A stretch of DNA of 64,000 bases. Source: an uncultured Pelagibacteraceae bacterium (lineage in GTDB: Bacteria > Pseudomonadota > Alphaproteobacteria > Pelagibacterales > Pelagibacteraceae). The notes beneath the pieces were generated by a model. It searched no databases. It saw nothing but the letters and a program-made list of their open reading frames with translations, and was not told the origin of the DNA. The stretch lies in assembly GCA_902537575.1 (NCBI GenBank), contig CACBBX010000001.1, positions 1 to 64,000 of the forward strand, in the 5' to 3' direction. This document shows positions 19,358-26,559 of the stretch, piece by piece. Made by a program: the position numbers and the translations under genes. Position 1 is the stretch's first letter; each line of letters starts with the position of its first letter.

Positions 19358-20347
19358 ATGAAAAAGAAAATAATGGTCACTGGCGTTGCTGGTTTAATAG
19401 GAAGTCATTTAGTTGAAAAACTATTAAAACTTAACCACGAAGTTTACGGTTTTGACGTAGTTGATATAAATTTTAATAGAAATTTAGAAAACATAAAAAA
19501 TCATGAAAATTTTATATATTTTAAGGGTGATGTTAGATCCTCTGAAGATCTAAACTTATTTTTCCAAAGTGACGCATCTGTTCTGTACCATTTGGCATCT
19601 GTGGTGGGTGTCAATAAATATATGGAAGACCCTTTGAGTTTAATTGATATTGGCATATCAGGAACTAGAAACTTAATTAATATGTGCAACAAACATAATG
19701 TTAGAATGTTATTTACATCTACTTCAGAGGTTTATGGCAAGAACTCAAATATTCCTTGGTTAGAAAATGGGGATAGAGTTTTGGGTCCTACAAATATTGA
19801 TAGGTGGTCTTATTCAACATCAAAAGCTTTATGTGAGCATATGTTGTTTGGTATGCACCATAAGAATAATTGGCCAATGTCTATAGTAAGATTTTTTAAT
19901 GTTTATGGTCCACGACAGAACCCAATTTATGTAGTTTCTAAATCAATACACCGTGTTTTAAATGGCATATCCCCAGAATTATACGATGGTGGTAATCAGA
20001 CTAGATGCTTTACATATATAGATGATGTGATTGATGGGCTTATACTTGCTGCCACTCTAGAGTCAGCCGTTGGAAATGTTATAAATCTTGGAAATACAAT
20101 TGAAAATACTGTGAGAGAGGTAGTTAACACAATTTTGAAAGCATCTAATTCAAACCTTAAAATAACTCATATTAAAACAAAAGAAAGATATGGAAATGTC
20201 TATGAGGATATTCCCAGACGTGTACCATCAATTGATAAGGCTTTTAGTTTGCTTGGTTGGAAGCCTGCAACAAGTATGGAGGAAGGTGTTAAAAAAACAA
20301 TTGATTGGGCAAAGAAAAACGATTGGTACTTAGACTTAAATAAATGA
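19358..20347 (+). CDS. NAD-dependent sugar epimerase/dehydratase
   Basis: A 329-residue extended short-chain dehydrogenase. GVAGLIGSHLVEKLL near residue 8 is the NAD-binding GxxGxxG, the catalytic pair is in YSTSKALCEHM, and FFNVYGPRQNP is the substrate-domain signature. The pattern fits UDP-glucuronate decarboxylase, UDP-glucose 4-epimerase or dTDP-sugar dehydratase-like enzymes acting on nucleotide sugars. Following a nucleotide-sugar dehydrogenase, processing of a UDP-uronic acid is a reasonable guess, but the reaction cannot be fixed from sequence. A methyltransferase gene follows after 39 bp. Confidence 0.85.
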   Translation: MKKKIMVTGVAGLIGSHLVEKLLKLNHEVYGFDVVDINFNRNLENIKNHENFIYFKGDVRSSEDLNLFFQSDASVLYHLASVVGVNKYMEDPLSLIDIGISGTRNLINMCNKHNVRMLFTSTSEVYGKNSNIPWLENGDRVLGPTNIDRWSYSTSKALCEHMLFGMHHKNNWPMSIVRFFNVYGPRQNPIYVVSKSIHRVLNGISPELYDGGNQTRCFTYIDDVIDGLILAATLESAVGNVINLGNTIENTVREVVNTILKASNSNLKITHIKTKERYGNVYEDIPRRVPSIDKAFSLLGWKPATSMEEGVKKTIDWAKKNDWYLDLNK

Positions 20348-20386
20348 TAGAAATATAATTAGCTCAAAAAACTAGTATTATTTTAA

Positions 20387-21034
20387 ATGACTGCTGAAAA
20401 ACATTATGATCAAAAATATTTTGGATGGCAAAAAAATGTTGGTATTTTTGGAGCAAAAGCAAATCAAATAAAATTTGAAAAACTAATTTCAGATAATTTA
20501 AAAGTTTTGGACTTTGGGTGTGGGGGTGGTTATTTATTAAATGAATTTAAATGTGAAATAGAAAAACATGGTGTTGAAATAAATGAAGTTGCTAGACGTC
20601 AAGCAATCGAGAATGGTTTAAAGTGCTATAAATCGTCAAAAGAGTTACCTTCTGATTATTTTGATTTAATTATATCCAATAATGCTCTTGAACATTGTGA
20701 AAACCCTTTTGTAGAATTAAATGAATTGTATAGGGCACTAAAAAAAAATGGTAAGATTTGTATAGTAGTACCTTTAGATAGTTTGAATTATAAATATGAA
20801 AGTGATGATATAAACTTTCATTTATATTCTTGGTCACCAATGAACTTAGGAAATATTTTAAAGGCGAGTAATTTTGAAGTAATTACTTCGAAACCCTTTA
20901 TTCATAAATGGTTTCCATTCTACAAAACTGTAAAAAAAATTATACCTTGGTGGTTGTTCCATCTTTTATGTTTTATTTATGGAAGATTAAATAGAAAATG
21001 GTTTCAAACTAGAGCTGTGGCAATTAAAAAATAA
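20387..21034 (+). CDS. Class I SAM-dependent methyltransferase
   Basis: A 215-residue protein with the SAM-binding motif VLDFGCGGGYLLNEF near residue 41, an acidic second strand (HGVEINEVARRQA) and the third motif DLIISNNALEHCENP. It belongs to the Methyltransf_11/23-like group. Residues 160-205 contain a hydrophobic stretch (IIPWWLFHLLCFIYG) that may associate with the membrane. As the last gene of the three-gene island it may methylate the sugar or lipid made with the preceding enzymes; this is inference from context. Confidence 0.8.
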   Translation: MTAEKHYDQKYFGWQKNVGIFGAKANQIKFEKLISDNLKVLDFGCGGGYLLNEFKCEIEKHGVEINEVARRQAIENGLKCYKSSKELPSDYFDLIISNNALEHCENPFVELNELYRALKKNGKICIVVPLDSLNYKYESDDINFHLYSWSPMNLGNILKASNFEVITSKPFIHKWFPFYKTVKKIIPWWLFHLLCFIYGRLNRKWFQTRAVAIKK

Positions 21035-21329
21035 TTTTTTGTATTTAGCTTAACTCTCTACTCAACATATCGTTTATAAAGTTTTCAAACGTATTTAATA
21101 TTTATTTCATAGCTTCATTGGCGTTGACCTTAAATTAATCAATCGTATATTTGTTAATTTTGTAATTTACTCTCCTCTAATGTATCTTTAATTATTTAGT
21201 CTTTGAGTACATTTAATAGTAAATCTTTTTTAGACCTCTCCAGTGTCTTATTTCTGTTTTCTGACTTCATTACAACTTGATTGAGGTTTTAAAAAAAAAA
21301 TATTAAAAAATAAGGGATAATTGTTTATA
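21035..21329. other. Intergenic region 3' of tmRNA with possible decayed coding sequence
   Basis: This stretch of 295 bases contains no intact gene. On the minus strand there are disconnected coding-like pieces: a 24-codon ORF starting near 21275, and a C-terminal-looking piece reading NTFENFINDMLSRELS before a stop at 21045. They could be the worn-down end of a lost gene between the island and the tmRNA, but the pieces are short and in different frames. No clear terminator hairpin for the tmRNA was found, although T-rich tracts follow its 3' end. Confidence 0.35.
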
Positions 21330-21354
21330 GGGGGCGTTCTGTTGCCAGGTGCCC
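21328..21354 (-). repeat. tmRNA 3'-end copy of the island direct repeat
   Basis: These bases form the 3' terminal hairpin of the tmRNA coding piece and its edge (GGGGC...GCCCC arms). The same 27 bp, with three differences, recurs at 17674-17700. This is the intact, functional partner of the displaced copy. Confidence 0.7.
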
Positions 21355-21385
21355 CGGACCCCGTTTGCTTAATTAAACAAGTTAA

Positions 21386-21415
21386 TTAGGCAGCAAGTGC
21401 GTAACTTTCGTTAGC
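21386..21415 (-). CDS. tmRNA proteolysis tag reading frame
   Basis: Inside the coding piece the frame GCT AAC GAA AGT TAC GCA CTT GCT GCC TAA encodes ANESYALAA followed by a stop. With the alanine carried by the tmRNA itself, the full tag would be A-ANESYALAA. The YALAA ending is a normal degradation signal recognised by ClpXP-type proteases, very similar to the E. coli tag ending. The resume codon is inferred by position after the ATAATT run and by similarity to known tags. Confidence 0.88.
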   Translation of the reverse strand, partial: ANESYALAA

Positions 21416-21497
21416 AATTATAAATTAGCCCGTTACGGTGGAACAATTCCGAACGAAAGAATAGCTTTTAGTCACCCGTCGAATCTAGTTCACCCCC

Positions 21498-21508
21498 ATA
21501 AGTTGTAA
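21498..21508 (-). other. Intervening spacer removed from tmRNA precursor
   Basis: These 11 bases separate the CCA-ending acceptor piece from the GGGGGTG start of the coding piece. In two-piece tmRNAs this spacer is excised during maturation, leaving the two chains held together by base pairing. Here it is notably short. Confidence 0.7.
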
Positions 21509-21630
21509 TGGTGGAGGTGGTGGGTACTGCCCCCACGTCCGCAATGGTTATTACGAAATTCGTTTATCGTCGTAGTTGGAAAACCAACATTATTAATATA
21601 AAAGGAATTGCAATAGATTCAATAACAATC

Positions 21631-22578
21631 ATGAAACTTACCAAAGAACAAGAAAAAGAAATAAAAAATCAACAATCTCAAAGTAATCAAACGAAAAGAG
21701 TCACTGTACCAGATCTTGAAAATATTCTTTATGAAGCAATTCCAGCTTTAGATCATGGTTTTGTTCGAGTGGTGGATTATATGGGTGATGATACTTCAAT
21801 TGTTCAATCAGCAAGAGTTTCTTATGGAAAAGGGACAAAACAAGTTTCAACTGATAAAGGATTGATCAAATACTTAATGAGGCATTGGCATAGCACTCCA
21901 TTTGAGATGTGTGAAATAAAATACCATATAAAGTTACCAATATTTATTGCTCGACAGTGGATTAGACATAGAACTGCTAATGTCAATGAATATTCTGCAA
22001 GATATTCTATTTTAGATAAAGAATTTTATTTACCTACTCAAGAAAACTTAGCTGCTCAATCTTCTAGCAACAGACAAGGTAGAGGAGATGTTTTAGAAGG
22101 AAAACAAGCAGAGGAAGTTTTAGAACTTTTAAAAAGTGATGCTGAGAGAACTTATGATAATTATGAAACGATGCTTAATGAAAGGTTTGATGGCTCAACT
22201 ATCGATGAAAATAAAAAAGGCTTAGCTAGAGAACTTGCAAGAATGAATTTGACTTTAAATACCTATACCCAATGGTATTGGAAAACTGATCTTCTAAACC
22301 TAATGAATTTTTTAAGATTAAGAGCAGATAGTCACGCTCAATATGAAATTAGAGTGTATGCAGATATCATGATGGGCACAGTTAAGAAATGGGTTCCAAT
22401 AACTTACGATGCATTTATGGATTATAGAGTTGGAGGTACTGAAGTTTCAGCTAAAGGAAAAGTGATTATTCAAAAACTTATTAAAGGTGAAAATGTTGAT
22501 GTAAAAAGTTCAGGACTTTCTAAAAGAGAATGGAATGAGTTAATGGAAGCTTTTGAATTAAAAGAAAAGAAAATCTAA
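21631..22578 (+). CDS. thyX: Flavin-dependent thymidylate synthase
   Basis: ThyX makes dTMP from dUMP using FAD, NADPH and methylene-tetrahydrofolate. The diagnostic motif [15 protein letters not shown] (RHRx7S) is complete, with FARQWIRHR-like flavin-binding context. The ORF track begins at 21508, but its first 41 codons lie within the divergent tmRNA gene and read nothing like a ThyX N-terminus. The ATG at 21631 ([10 protein letters not shown]) gives a 315-residue protein. A broken copy of its last 43 codons occurs about 2 kb downstream, on the far side of a membrane-protein gene. Confidence 0.95.
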   Translation: MKLTKEQEKEIKNQQSQSNQTKRVTVPDLENILYEAIPALDHGFVRVVDYMGDDTSIVQSARVSYGKGTKQVSTDKGLIKYLMRHWHSTPFEMCEIKYHIKLPIFIARQWIRHRTANVNEYSARYSILDKEFYLPTQENLAAQSSSNRQGRGDVLEGKQAEEVLELLKSDAERTYDNYETMLNERFDGSTIDENKKGLARELARMNLTLNTYTQWYWKTDLLNLMNFLRLRADSHAQYEIRVYADIMMGTVKKWVPITYDAFMDYRVGGTEVSAKGKVIIQKLIKGENVDVKSSGLSKREWNELMEAFELKEKKI

Positions 22579-24470
22579 TCTAGTATTTTTTTTAAATATT
22601 AAATTCAAAATAAATACAATGTATGACATTTTACTAAATTTTGTTTATTTTTCATTTATTACAATATTTATTTTTCAAATTGGAAGTTATCTATCTTATA
22701 AATTAAAAAATAAGGTTTTAGGTGAGTATAGATCATTAAATTTTTTATTCGGTATTTTTTTAATAGGCATTACTATTGTTGGTGTAAACTTTTTTTTACC
22801 CACAAGTTCATACGTAACATATGTGTTATTAATTTTACTTTTTGTTTTAAGCTACAAAGCTGTAATGCCAGCAAAATATATACTCAAGATAATTTTAATA
22901 AATCTTATTGTTTATCCGATTTGTTTAAAAATGGGCTTTGCATCTGATGCTGGTTTATACCATTTACCATATCAAAATATATTAAGGAGTGAAAAAATAA
23001 TTTTTGGTTTAGCTAATATGCCAAGATATGGTTTTAGTTCTTTTCAAGATTATTTGGGTTCTATCGTTTTTTCATCAAATTTTATTTTTCATAAATTTTT
23101 AATAGGTAGTGTTCTCAGTTTTTTTTTATTGTTTTTAGATGATTTAAGAAAATCGAAATTGAATTTTGACAATATATATTTTTACTTTGCACTTATATCA
23201 CTTCCATTTATATCTAGATATCTTAGTATTTACACTACATTAACTGATTTATCATCAGGACTCCTTTTAGTTGTACAATTTTATTTTGCTACCAAAATTT
23301 TCTTTCTTATAAAAATAAAAAAAGAAATTAATTTAGAAAACATTCAGATATTTATTCTTGTAACTTTTCTATGTGTTGCATTTAAAGCATCTTCAGCAAT
23401 GTCTGTAGTGCTTTTCTTTTTAATAATGATTTTATCAGCAAAGTCTTTAGAATTTATAAAATTAATTATATTTAAAAATATTTTTCTATTTTTATTCATA
23501 CTCTTATGGATATTTAAAAATATTATAATTTCAGGTTGTATAATATATCCTATTGAATTTTCATGCTTTGAATTCTTTGATTGGCATGCTTCTAAGCAAG
23601 CAAACGCTGACGCAGAAGCTATAATGTCTTGGAATAGACAACCTTTTGTCGGTGTTGAAAAAACTTTAGAAAGCACTGATTGGTTTTTTGATTATTGGAT
23701 AAAAACATATGATAAATTTATATTATCAAGCCTATATATATTATTTTTAATTTTTATTTTTAATTTTATATTTTCATATTTAAAGAAAAATATAAAGTTA
23801 TACAGTTTTTACTATGGCTTGTTACCGTTCATAATGTTAGTAACATTTCAAAGTCAAACTATAGAATTTATAATAGCCTTTTTAAATTTAAAGATATTTG
23901 CAGCTTTGGCTTTTTCATCTTTGCTTGTTTGTCTTTTAATATTCTACAATTACCGTAAAGTAATAGTAAAAAATATTACTATTGATTATAAATATTTCCT
24001 AATTTTCTTTACTTATATTGTTATAAGCATTTTCTTATGGTTTTATAATGCTCCAAATCCAAGGTATGGGTTTGGGAATTTTTATTGTTTATTTATATTA
24101 TTTGGATTCCATACATACTTTATATTTAATGGTAACCAGCTTATTTTAAATTATTCTGACAAATTTAAAAAGTCTAATCTTTTTTTTTTATATTTTTTTA
24201 TTATCATAATTTTTTCACAGTCAAATATGTATTCTACTAAATACTCAGTTTATAATTTTTTTAACAATTCATTTTGGACACAAAAAAAACATGCAAATTA
24301 TTTTAATAATTATGATATTCCAGATATTACACTTGTTAAAAGAAAAAATTATGGATTCTATCCAGATGGAATTGCATGCTGGTTAAAGCATCAATGTTAT
24401 TTAGGTGAAGATCTTCAAAAATATAATATGCCATTAAATTTTATTAAATTAAAAAAAGCTAAAAATTAAA
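22579..24470. mobile_element. Single-gene insertion between thyX and a broken thyX 3'-end copy
   Basis: The 1,892-bp segment between the thyX stop codon and the displaced thyX 3'-end copy contains exactly one gene, whose stop codon lies directly against the repeat. Its edges are defined by the repeats at 22450-22578 and 24471-24599. No recombinase is present. It looks like cargo added at the thyX 3' end by recombination with related DNA; the mechanism is unknown. Confidence 0.5.
22619..24469 (+). CDS. Large polytopic membrane protein, possibly GT-C-like
   Basis: A 616-residue protein with roughly a dozen hydrophobic spans and very high Phe/Ile/Leu content. I do not recognise a defined family with certainty. 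The segment SDAGLYHLPYQNILRSEKI in the first extracytoplasmic loop, with an acidic residue and HLPYQ, followed by LANMPRYGFSSFQDY, resembles the first loop of GT-C type membrane glycosyltransferases and related LIC_10190-type proteins. There is a soluble tail of about 60 residues. It is the sole gene in a segment flanked by thyX and a thyX remnant, so it is probably accessory cargo. Function in surface-glycan assembly is only a hypothesis. Confidence 0.6.
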   Translation: MYDILLNFVYFSFITIFIFQIGSYLSYKLKNKVLGEYRSLNFLFGIFLIGITIVGVNFFLPTSSYVTYVLLILLFVLSYKAVMPAKYILKIILINLIVYPICLKMGFASDAGLYHLPYQNILRSEKIIFGLANMPRYGFSSFQDYLGSIVFSSNFIFHKFLIGSVLSFFLLFLDDLRKSKLNFDNIYFYFALISLPFISRYLSIYTTLTDLSSGLLLVVQFYFATKIFFLIKIKKEINLENIQIFILVTFLCVAFKASSAMSVVLFFLIMILSAKSLEFIKLIIFKNIFLFLFILLWIFKNIIISGCIIYPIEFSCFEFFDWHASKQANADAEAIMSWNRQPFVGVEKTLESTDWFFDYWIKTYDKFILSSLYILFLIFIFNFIFSYLKKNIKLYSFYYGLLPFIMLVTFQSQTIEFIIAFLNLKIFAALAFSSLLVCLLIFYNYRKVIVKNITIDYKYFLIFFTYIVISIFLWFYNAPNPRYGFGNFYCLFILFGFHTYFIFNGNQLILNYSDKFKKSNLFFLYFFIIIIFSQSNMYSTKYSVYNFFNNSFWTQKKHANYFNNYDIPDITLVKRKNYGFYPDGIACWLKHQCYLGEDLQKYNMPLNFIKLKKAKN

Positions 24471-24599
24471 GCTATATTAAAAGTAAATATTTAAAAACTG
24501 ATCAAAGGTGAAATTGTGGATGTTGATAGTTCGAGACTTTCTAAAAGAGAATGAAACGAACTAATGATAGCTTTTGAATTTAAAGATAAGTTGATTTAA
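24471..24599 (+). pseudogene. Degenerate copy of thyX 3' end
   Basis: This 129-bp stretch aligns without gaps to thyX 22450-22578, with 27 mismatches by hand count (about 79% identity). The reading frame is broken: a TGA replaces the Trp codon TGG within KREWNEL, and a TAA occurs eight codons in. Many differences are synonymous (for example CTT/CTG, GTT/GTG, AAT/AAC), which suggests it diverged as part of a working thyX before being orphaned. Its last 20 bp overlap the 3' end of the convergent mrp gene. No upstream part of thyX is present. Confidence 0.88.
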
Positions 24600-25404
24600 T
24601 TTTATTTGCAAAATCTATATAAATTTTAGAAATCTCGTGCTCAGGATTAGCTTCAACGATAGGCTTTCCTTCGTCTCCATTTTTCCCAACTTCAGGATTG
24701 ATAGGTATTTCTCCTAAAAATTCTTTTTCAAATTCTCCTGCAGTTCTTCTGACACCACCCTCACCAAAAATTTTATACTTCTTTCCATCATCTCCAGTAA
24801 AGTAACTCATATTATCTACTAACCCTAAGATTTTTACTCCGAGCTTATCAAACATTTTAATACCTCTTGTTACATCTAAAAGCGCAACTTCTTGTGGAGT
24901 GGAAACAATTATTGCACCATCCATCTTTATTTCTTGCGAAAAAGTTAGTTGTGTATCTCCAGTGCCCGGAGGCATGTCAACAATTATAAAGTCTAGATCT
25001 TTCCAATTAACTTTTTGAGTAAAAGTCTTTATTGCACTTGTAACCATTGGACCACGCCATATCATCGGTGTCTGTTGGTCAGCTAAGAAGCCGATTGACA
25101 TACATTGAATATCATACTTAATAATAGGTTCTAACTTTTGGCCGTCACTTTTTGGTTTTTCATTAATATTGAACATTTTTGGAATTGAGGGACCATAAAT
25201 GTCTGCATCCAATAATCCTACTTTACATCCAACTTGTTTTAAGGCTAAAGCTAAATTTGTGGCAAAAGTAGATTTTCCAACTCCTCCCTTTGCGCTTGAA
25301 ATTGCTATTGTAAATTTGGTACCTAATATTGGATTTTTTGTAAATCTTTTAGGCTCAAGTTTCTGTTTCATTGCGGCACTAAGTTCGGGCTTTTTATCTG
25401 ACAT
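24580..25404 (-). CDS. mrp: Mrp/ApbC-family P-loop ATPase (Fe-S carrier type)
   Basis: A 274-residue MinD-like ATPase. The deviant Walker A motif SSAKGGVGKST is near residue 36, VGLLDADIYGPSIP and IVDMPPGTGDTQLT are strong Mrp/NBP35 signatures, and NMSYF is present. The family is thought to carry or insert 4Fe-4S clusters. Two expected parts are missing: the N-terminal MIP18/DUF59 domain and the CxxC motif that normally follows NMSYF; here it reads NMSYFTGDDGKKYKIFG, and the protein has only two scattered cysteines. The final codons overlap the thyX remnant. It is divergent from hflK. Confidence 0.9.
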   Translation of the reverse strand: MSDKKPELSAAMKQKLEPKRFTKNPILGTKFTIAISSAKGGVGKSTFATNLALALKQVGCKVGLLDADIYGPSIPKMFNINEKPKSDGQKLEPIIKYDIQCMSIGFLADQQTPMIWRGPMVTSAIKTFTQKVNWKDLDFIIVDMPPGTGDTQLTFSQEIKMDGAIIVSTPQEVALLDVTRGIKMFDKLGVKILGLVDNMSYFTGDDGKKYKIFGEGGVRRTAGEFEKEFLGEIPINPEVGKNGDEGKPIVEANPEHEISKIYIDFANKIKSTYL

Positions 25405-25449
25405 ATAACTATCATTACTTGTTTTTTATAATAAAGACACTATATAGTT

Positions 25450-26559
25450 TTGCATATGTCAGATGATTTCAGAGGAAGGGGCGGAAGCCCATGGGGATCA
25501 CCGCCAGGTGGTGGAAACAATAACGGCTCAGGCAGAGGCCCTAAACCTCCAAACATAGATGAGATCTTAAAAGAAATTCAGGATAAAATAAAAAAATTTT
25601 TACCTGGTGGAAAATCATCAGGTGGCAAATCAGTTGGATTAGTATTATTAGTTTTAGCGTTTGTTTGGTTAGCAAGTGGACTTTATAGGGTTCTACCTGA
25701 TGAACAAGGTGTTGTATTAAGATTTGGTAAGTTTGTTAAAACTACTCAACCGGGATTGAATTATCACATACCATTTCCTGTAGAAAATGTGCTTACACCC
25801 AAAGTTACTAAAGTTAATCGTATAGATATTGGTTTTAGATCTGAAAGAGACAGCGGTTTTTCAACAGGCGGCGGTGTTGCTGATGTTCCACAAGAGAGCT
25901 TAATGTTAACGGGTGATGAGAATATTGTGAACATAGATTTTTCTGTATTTTGGGTAATTAAAAATGCAGGAAATTTTTTATTTAAAATTCAAGACCCAGA
26001 GGGAACAGTTAAAGCAGCTGCAGAAACAGCTATGAGAGAGGTTATTGCAAAAAGTGATATTCAACCAATTTTGACTGAAGGTAGATCTAAAATTGAGGTT
26101 GAAACACAAGAAATTATACAGAATATTTTAGATGATTATGAAAGTGGAATTCAGATTACCCAGGTGCAAACTCAAAAAGCTGATCCACCAGATCAAGTAA
26201 TTGATGCATTTAGAGATGTACAGGCTGCAAGAGCAGATATGGAAAGATCTAAAAATGAGGCCGAAGCTTATGCAAATGACGTCATCCCAAGAGCTAGAGG
26301 TGAAGGTCAAAAAATCTTACAAGCTGCTGAAGCTTACAAAAAAGAAGTTGTAGCTAAAGCGGAAGGTGAAGCGAGTAGATTTGTATCTATATATAATGAA
26401 TACAAAAATGCAAAAGTAGTAACTCAGGAAAGAATGTATTTAGAGACAATGGAAAAAGTTTTAGCCGATATTGATAAGGTAATTATTGAAAAAAATGCAG
26501 GTTCAGGGGTAGTACCTTATTTACCACTTCCTGAATTAAAAAAGAAAGCGACTAATTAA
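25450..26559 (+). CDS. hflK: HflK, FtsH-protease modulator
   Basis: A 369-residue membrane-anchored SPFH (band 7) protein. A Gly-rich cytoplasmic N-terminus (GRGGSPWGSPPGGG) precedes one membrane span near residues 60-80 and the conserved DEQGVVLRFGKFVKTTQPGLNYH. HflK and HflC form a large periplasmic cage around the FtsH protease. The start may be at 25450 or at the second ATG at 25456 (MSDDFRGR), which looks more natural. hflC follows with no gap. It is divergent from mrp. Confidence 0.94.
   Translation: MHMSDDFRGRGGSPWGSPPGGGNNNGSGRGPKPPNIDEILKEIQDKIKKFLPGGKSSGGKSVGLVLLVLAFVWLASGLYRVLPDEQGVVLRFGKFVKTTQPGLNYHIPFPVENVLTPKVTKVNRIDIGFRSERDSGFSTGGGVADVPQESLMLTGDENIVNIDFSVFWVIKNAGNFLFKIQDPEGTVKAAAETAMREVIAKSDIQPILTEGRSKIEVETQEIIQNILDDYESGIQITQVQTQKADPPDQVIDAFRDVQAARADMERSKNEAEAYANDVIPRARGEGQKILQAAEAYKKEVVAKAEGEASRFVSIYNEYKNAKVVTQERMYLETMEKVLADIDKVIIEKNAGSGVVPYLPLPELKKKATN

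Larger units (their letters stand above)
17674..21354. mobile_element. Putative tmRNA-associated genomic island (three cargo genes)
   Basis: The segment is bounded by a direct repeat of the tmRNA 3' end (17674-17700 and 21328-21354) and holds three plus-strand genes for sugar-nucleotide modification and a methyltransferase. tmRNA genes are well-known integration targets for phages and islands. No integrase or transposase gene is present, so mobility is inferred only from the repeats and the position. Cargo of this type commonly varies surface glycans. A simple recombination event between strains is an alternative to integrase-driven insertion. Confidence 0.5.
21330..21590 (-). ncRNA. ssrA: Two-piece (circularly permuted) tmRNA
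   Basis: On the minus strand the acceptor piece comes first (about 21590 down to 21509) and the coding piece second (21497 down to about 21330), with only 11 bases between them. This is the permuted order found in alphaproteobacteria. The acceptor piece ends ACCTCCACCA and pairs with the coding-piece start GGGGGTG to rebuild an alanine-type acceptor stem, including the G-U wobble at the third pair that alanyl-tRNA synthetase recognises. ACTAGATTCGACGGG follows, the universal tmRNA 5' signature. The RNA rescues stalled ribosomes. The 5' end of the acceptor piece is approximate; a GTTGGTTTTCCAAC hairpin lies there. The ORF track misreads this as the start of thyX. Confidence 0.93.
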
